NCBI RefSeq assembly: GCF_943193015.1
Contig: NZ_CALPCM010000044.1
Span: forward strand, 1-19,627
Direction of reading: 5' to 3'
DNA from: Hominisplanchenecus_A murintestinalis
Lineage (GTDB): Bacteria > Bacillota > Clostridia > Lachnospirales > Lachnospiraceae
DNA: 19,627 nucleotides
Made by a program: the position numbers and the translations under genes. This document shows, in pieces, positions 15,998 to 19,627 of the stretch (position 1 is its first letter; every line of letters begins with the position of its first letter). The notes under the pieces were generated by a model that searched no databases, was not told the DNA's origin, and saw nothing but the letters and a program-made list of their open reading frames with translations.

Positions 15998-16017
15998 AGG
16001 TTTCGCTATGCTATACT
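15989..16017 (+). promoter_or_regulatory. Promoter of the XRE repressor gene
   Basis: TTGCAA (15989-15994), 17 bases, TATACT (16012-16017), a transcript start near 16024 and the AGGAGG ribosome site at 16027-16032: a very short leader. Confidence 0.8.
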
Positions 16018-16040
16018 ATCAGCAATAGGAGGTGAAAACC

Positions 16041-16727
16041 TTGAAAAAAGAAATTACATTCACCGCAAAACAGGTCGGTGAACGAGTAAAAGAACGCCGA
16101 ACAGAATTAAACTTAACAATGCCCGAACTTGGTAAGCGTGTCGGAGTAAACAAATCTACCATTCAAAGATATGAAGCGGACGGTGTAGACCCGAAGCGTA
16201 CAATGATTATCAACGGGCTGGCAGAAGCACTCCTGACCACTCCCGAATGGCTGACAGGACTTTCCGAAGATAAGGAATATGACAGCCGCACTTTATGTGC
16301 AAGGGATATGGAGGAACATATCAAAAAATATCTTGATACGGTTTCTTCCGTGGTAAAGGGAGAACCGCACCAACAACTGCTCACGACATTCCTCGGAAAG
16401 ATGATTGACCTCTATACGGTTATGACTTATCACTTTGCAGACGCTATGGCTGAGGTTGACCGTGTAGCCGAGGACGAAGGCTTAAAGCAGTCCTTACGCC
16501 GCTATGCGATTGAGTCAGGGGCGATTATGGAAAGGGTTTACCGTAAAGAAATGGAACTTCCTATCGAGGATATGAAACAGTTTTTAGACGGGATTTTACA
16601 TATCTACGATGAGGGACGCACCGCTGTAAAGATGGGCGACCTGTTCGGGATAGCGACAGCAGCCGAAGAAAGGGTTGCTGAAAAAGAAAAATTCCGTGGC
16701 TCTTTGACAAGTGAAAACGATGACTGA
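16041..16727 (+). CDS. XRE-family repressor of the mobilizable element
   Basis: This is a 228-residue regulator. AGGAGG (16027-16032) places the start at TTG 16041; the GTG at 16032 overlaps the ribosome site. Residues about 10-70 hold an XRE/Cro helix-turn-helix (VGERVKERRTELNLTMPELG, then KSTIQRYEADGVDPKR), followed by a helical part without a visible LexA-type protease motif. It is divergent from xis across a region with two strong promoters and three shared repeats, which suggests it represses excision and mobilization. The missing protease motif means induction would need a partner or a ligand. Confidence 0.85.
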   Translation: MKKEITFTAKQVGERVKERRTELNLTMPELGKRVGVNKSTIQRYEADGVDPKRTMIINGLAEALLTTPEWLTGLSEDKEYDSRTLCARDMEEHIKKYLDTVSSVVKGEPHQQLLTTFLGKMIDLYTVMTYHFADAMAEVDRVAEDEGLKQSLRRYAIESGAIMERVYRKEMELPIEDMKQFLDGILHIYDEGRTAVKMGDLFGIATAAEERVAEKEKFRGSLTSENDD

Positions 16728-16766
16728 CACTCATCGGCATAAGTAACCTTATTACTTTACGCACAC

Positions 16767-16791
16767 CATATGTCACAGTCCCGATTGCCAC
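16767..16791 (-). repeat. Inverted repeat copy 2 (before integrase)
   Basis: On the minus strand it reads GTGGCAATCGG, GA, CTGTGACATATG. It matches 11844-11870 except for a 2-base length difference in the middle. It lies 23 bp upstream of the integrase start, so it could control int. Confidence 0.75.
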
Positions 16792-16814
16792 GGATAGAAA
16801 GGGGAAATTTATCT

Positions 16815-18113
16815 ATGGCAAAAGGTTCTGTAAGAAAAAAAGGTAAAAAGTGGTACGCACGCTTCTATATCGAAGATGAAAGCGGCAGAAAAGTACAGAA
16901 AGAGTTTGTGGGAACAGAAAGCAAGTCTGAAACAGAAGCCCTGCTCAGAAAAGCAATCGCTGACTATGAGGAAAAGAAATTCGTTGCGAAGTCTGAAAAC
17001 ATCACAGTTGGTATGCTGCTCGATCTGTGGGTGGAGGAAGAACTGAAACCCGGCAATCTCAGCAATGGTACGGTAATGTCCTATCAGGGAACGGTCAACC
17101 GTATCAAACAGTACCCGATAGGAAACCGAAAGCTGAAAACCGTAACCGCCGACCATTTACAGGCGTATATAGACTTTCTCAGCTTTGGCGGTACAAATCC
17201 TGACGGCACAACCGCAAAGGCACTCAGCAAAGGGTATCTCCGATTGTTTTCGGCTGTTTTACAAGGGGCGTTCCGTTTTGCGGTATTCCCAAAAAGGCTG
17301 ATAACCTTTAACCCGATGCAGTATGTGGTATGGCGGGGAAAGAAAGAAGAATACGAACTGTTCTCGGACGAGGACGGAGAAACTGCTTCCACACCAACGC
17401 TCAGCTACGAACAGTATCAGAGGTTAGAGGACTTCCTGAAAAAGAAAAACAATCCTGCACTTCTTCCTATACAGATAGCCTATTATACAGGCTTGCGTAT
17501 TGGAGAGGTCTGCGGTCTGACTTGGCAGGACATCAACCTTGAAGAACAATATTTGACAGTACGCCGCAGCATGCGTTACAACGGGGCAAGGCACAAAACA
17601 GAAATAGGGGCAACAAAGCGTAAAAAAATCCGCACCGTGGACTTTTGCGATACGCTTGCCGCAATCCTGAAAGCTGCAAAAGCAAAACAGCACAAAAACC
17701 GTTTCCGATACGGGGAACTGTACAGCCTTAATTACTATTTGGAGGTTAAAGAAAAAGACCGCACCTATTATGAGGTTTACAGTCTGCCGAGGTCGGAGGA
17801 AGTCCCAGAGGGGTACAAGGAATTATCCTTTGTCTGCCTTAGACCTGACGGGGCATTTGAAGCACCGAGTACGGTGGGGATTATGTGTAGGACAGCAAGA
17901 AAAAAGGTGGAGGGATTGGAGGATTTCCACTTCCATATGCTCAGGCACACCTATACAAGCAATCTGCTTTCAAACGGTGCAGCACCTAAAGATGTGCAGG
18001 AACTTCTCGGACACGCTGATGTCAGTACCACAATGAACATTTACGCTCACGCTACAAGGGAAGCGAAGCGTACTTCCGCAAGACTGCTGGATAAGGTAAT
18101 CGGCGAAGAATAA
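16815..18113 (+). CDS. int: Tyrosine integrase of the mobilizable element
   Basis: A 432-residue site-specific recombinase. The ATG at 16815 follows GAAAGGGG and gives the usual MAKGSVRKKGKKWYARF arm-binding start; the longer frame from 16770 runs into the inverted repeat. A core-binding domain spans about 60-170. The catalytic domain has Arg228 (YYTGLRIGEVCGLTW), a basic beta-hairpin (ATKRKKIRTV), His374-x-x-Arg377 (HMLRHTY), His400 (LLGHADVSTT) and nucleophile Tyr410 (NIYAHA), so it looks active. About 60 residues between 290 and 350 are an insert relative to short phage integrases, as in Tn916-type Int. The putative attR begins 18 bp after its stop. Confidence 0.95.
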   Translation: MAKGSVRKKGKKWYARFYIEDESGRKVQKEFVGTESKSETEALLRKAIADYEEKKFVAKSENITVGMLLDLWVEEELKPGNLSNGTVMSYQGTVNRIKQYPIGNRKLKTVTADHLQAYIDFLSFGGTNPDGTTAKALSKGYLRLFSAVLQGAFRFAVFPKRLITFNPMQYVVWRGKKEEYELFSDEDGETASTPTLSYEQYQRLEDFLKKKNNPALLPIQIAYYTGLRIGEVCGLTWQDINLEEQYLTVRRSMRYNGARHKTEIGATKRKKIRTVDFCDTLAAILKAAKAKQHKNRFRYGELYSLNYYLEVKEKDRTYYEVYSLPRSEEVPEGYKELSFVCLRPDGAFEAPSTVGIMCRTARKKVEGLEDFHFHMLRHTYTSNLLSNGAAPKDVQELLGHADVSTTMNIYAHATREAKRTSARLLDKVIGEE

Positions 18114-18117
18114 AAAA

Positions 18118-18157
18118 TTTCCCTTGTTTCGGCTCATAAGGGCAAAAACAAGGGAAA
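18118..18157. repeat. Putative attR with a perfect 12-bp inverted repeat
   Basis: TTTCCCTTGTTT (18118-18129) and AAACAAGGGAAA (18146-18157) are perfect complements around a 16-base spacer. The right 26 bases repeat the attL copy. Paired inverted core sites are typical for tyrosine integrases. On the minus strand the stem is followed by TTTTTTA, so it may also terminate transcripts coming from the right. Confidence 0.6.
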
Positions 18158-18272
18158 ATACATAAGGTTTGAACATTTAATAGGCGATATGCCTTGAAAA
18201 TAGAGGGTTTATAGAGGATTGAATAGATAAACTGGAATTTGCCGCTGAATAGTTACACATAAGTGCATAATC
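18158..18272. other. Flanking intergenic DNA right of attR
   Basis: AT-rich stretch between attR and the next promoter. I see no gene, RNA or repeat that I can support. Confidence 0.5.
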
Positions 18273-18301
18273 TTGCAATTATCCCCCGTGTACCCTATAA
18301 T
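18273..18301 (+). promoter_or_regulatory. Promoter of the polytopic membrane protein gene
   Basis: TTGCAA (18273-18278), 17 bases, TATAAT (18296-18301). The leader to the start codon is about 37 bases and contains GGAGG. Confidence 0.8.
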
Positions 18302-18344
18302 AATAGAAAATATACTGTTTAAAATATTGCGTGGAGGAATATAT

Positions 18345-19460
18345 ATGAAAAATGATCTGCGTATCGGCCTGGCTATCTGGAGGAAAATAACAAATCGGAA
18401 TTTTGCTTTCGCACAGTTTTTTTTCTTTTTGATAACTGGGTTACTGACGGTAACCTACCTAAATCCCCGGTTTATTGAGCGGATAAACACCGTTTTTTCC
18501 GCAGATGCAAATAAAATACTTCTGGCTCTGACCATATTGCATACCCTCATCTCCTGCATCGCAGTGGAGCAGGCAATTGGGGAATCATACCACCGAAATA
18601 AACATCTGTTTTACCAGCTCTCCCTTAACAGACGGGCAGAATGTATCTGTACTCTGCTCCAGAAAATCGGCTGGTACTATTATTTCATGATTGTGCTTCT
18701 CGCAATTTGGAATACCGCTATCCTAAAAATCAGGTTCGTTTTTCCCATAGCCTCCCTCCTGTTTATCATCGGCTCCACTCTGGACTACTATAAGGCTGAA
18801 GCACGCATACCGGACGGAAAACCCTCCATATCCTATCAAGTCCACCGCCTTTTTTATTGGAAAAAGAGAACAAATGCCTCAGCCGCTGCTTCACAGAAAA
18901 GCGGAAAGTTTTGCGCCGCTTTTTTCAGAAAGCACCCTTTCATAGAACTTATGACTATAACAATTCGGGGATTTTATCAATACAAAAGCCTGGCTGCTGC
19001 AAAGCTCCTTTTAATTCTTTTTCTCTTTTACTGCCAAAACATACAGGTGTTGGGCGAAAAAATCTTTCTCCTGTCAACCGCATTTTTTATTCTGCTAAAT
19101 GACAAATATTGGAGAGAAGAAAGCCGCAATTTCTCCTGCTTCTCAAGCATCGGAATTCCTATGAATAAATATATTTTTGTTCATTTTCTCGCAGGTATCT
19201 GCTTTAACCTCACAATACCTGTACTGATATTCCTTAACGCCTCTGGCTCCGTCAAAGCGGTTATATTAAACGCTCTCCTGCTATGCTGCATGATTTTCTT
19301 CTGGTATCTGTCCCAAATATATCTTTATCTGAAAGCAGGACAGGACAATAGCCTGCTAACTCTGCTCGGCAGCATCATCCTTTTGATACTCGGTGCTATT
19401 CCTGGCATAAACGTGCTTTTAACTATACGAATATACAAACAGATTGTAACACTTTTATAA
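18345..19460 (+). CDS. Polytopic membrane protein of unknown function
   Basis: A 371-residue integral membrane protein. The ATG at 18345 follows GTGGAGGA with good spacing; an upstream in-frame ATG (18273) lies in the promoter. I see about eight hydrophobic segments, such as FAQFFFFLITGLLTVTYL, YYYFMIVLLAIW, FVFPIASLLFIIGS, LLLILFLFYC and SIILLILGAIPGINVLL, with a basic cytoplasmic loop around residues 160-200 (YWKKRTNASAA). The overall shape resembles ABC-2 type permeases, but no ATP-binding partner is in the window and I see no diagnostic motif. It lies outside the mobilizable element, just right of attR. Confidence 0.75.
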   Translation: MKNDLRIGLAIWRKITNRNFAFAQFFFFLITGLLTVTYLNPRFIERINTVFSADANKILLALTILHTLISCIAVEQAIGESYHRNKHLFYQLSLNRRAECICTLLQKIGWYYYFMIVLLAIWNTAILKIRFVFPIASLLFIIGSTLDYYKAEARIPDGKPSISYQVHRLFYWKKRTNASAAASQKSGKFCAAFFRKHPFIELMTITIRGFYQYKSLAAAKLLLILFLFYCQNIQVLGEKIFLLSTAFFILLNDKYWREESRNFSCFSSIGIPMNKYIFVHFLAGICFNLTIPVLIFLNASGSVKAVILNALLLCCMIFFWYLSQIYLYLKAGQDNSLLTLLGSIILLILGAIPGINVLLTIRIYKQIVTLL

Positions 19461-19627
19461 TTATTATATTATTGTTTTGCATGAAAATTTGTAGGAATTT
19501 CTTTGAAATGTGATAGAATAACTATGTTACCGCCTCCAATCTGGTAACAGGAAGTCCAGCTAATAAATGTCAATAGCAAAATGAGAAAAATCGAAATTAT
19601 TTTTAAAGCAAAAAAGGCGCACTTACC
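19461..19627. other. Untranslated region at right window edge, small hairpin
   Basis: No coding frame is evident. A TGATAGAAT sequence near 19511-19519 resembles an extended -10 box. Just after it, TGTTACC (19525-19531) and GGTAACA (19543-19549) form a 7-bp stem with an 11-base loop. This may be the promoter and leader of a gene beyond the window. Confidence 0.3.

Larger units (their letters stand above)
11789..18157. mobile_element. Integrative mobilizable element (tyrosine integrase, MobA/MobL relaxase), about 6.4 kb
   Basis: Between two 26-bp near-identical direct repeats lie tnpV, tetR-type and CPBP cargo, a KTR protein, a relaxase, a putative oriT, xis, an XRE repressor and a tyrosine integrase that points outward at the right end. 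That set has everything needed for excision and for being nicked and moved, but no coupling protein or mating-pore genes. It should therefore be mobilized by a helper conjugative element. The boundaries are inferred from the repeats only. Confidence 0.75.

Noticed and set aside
2285..18274. GTGCATAATCTT occurs at 18263-18274 and, inverted, near 2285-2296, close to ends of both mobile elements.
   Set aside because: A 12-base match is expected many times by chance in a window of this size, flanking bases do not agree, and the two elements use unrelated recombinases.

Overview
The window looks like chromosomal DNA of a gut-type Clostridia, most likely Lachnospiraceae. This is inferred from a BspA-like leucine-rich-repeat surface protein with CxxC tail repeats, Clostridial transposon genes (TnpV, TnpW, a DUF4368-type large serine recombinase, a Cys-rich KTR protein), strong AGGAGG ribosome sites and consensus sigma-A promoters. 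No rRNA, tRNA or CRISPR array was seen.

Layout. (1) Positions 1 to about 2298 are the end of a mobile element that runs off the left edge: a large serine recombinase and a short TnpW-like gene, both on the minus strand. The recombinase start abuts the 3' end of a giant LRR gene, which was probably clipped by the insertion. (2) Positions 2299-8242 (minus) are one 5.9-kb secreted LRR protein gene, now split into two frames by a +1 shift near 7540-7550. A good promoter lies upstream. (3) Positions 8400-8565 hold a headless XRE-regulator remnant. (4) Positions 8678-11094 (minus) hold recQ preceded by a small two-helix membrane protein, with a strong promoter at 11207-11235. (5) Positions 11173-11788 contain no gene; most of this is a 345-bp imperfect, ungapped palindrome (11310-11654).

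(6) Positions 11789-18157 are a complete-looking integrative mobilizable element of about 6.4 kb. It is bounded by 26-bp near-identical direct repeats. Gene order is tnpV, an AT-rich cargo (TetR regulator plus CPBP membrane protease), a KTR zinc-ribbon miniprotein, a terminator, a MobA/MobL-type relaxase (minus), a hairpin-rich putative oriT, xis (minus), a divergent XRE repressor, and a tyrosine integrase. Two divergent consensus promoters with three copies of TTTTGCAAC between xis and the repressor suggest one switch controlling excision and mobilization. There are no mating-pore genes, so transfer would need a helper.

(7) Positions 18158-19627 are flanking DNA with a 371-aa polytopic membrane protein of unknown function behind a consensus promoter.

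The least explained objects are the long palindrome next to the element, a 25-27 bp inverted repeat placed just inside attL and just before int, and the TetR/CPBP cargo. I do not see a clearly new multi-gene system; the palindrome is the best candidate for something undescribed.
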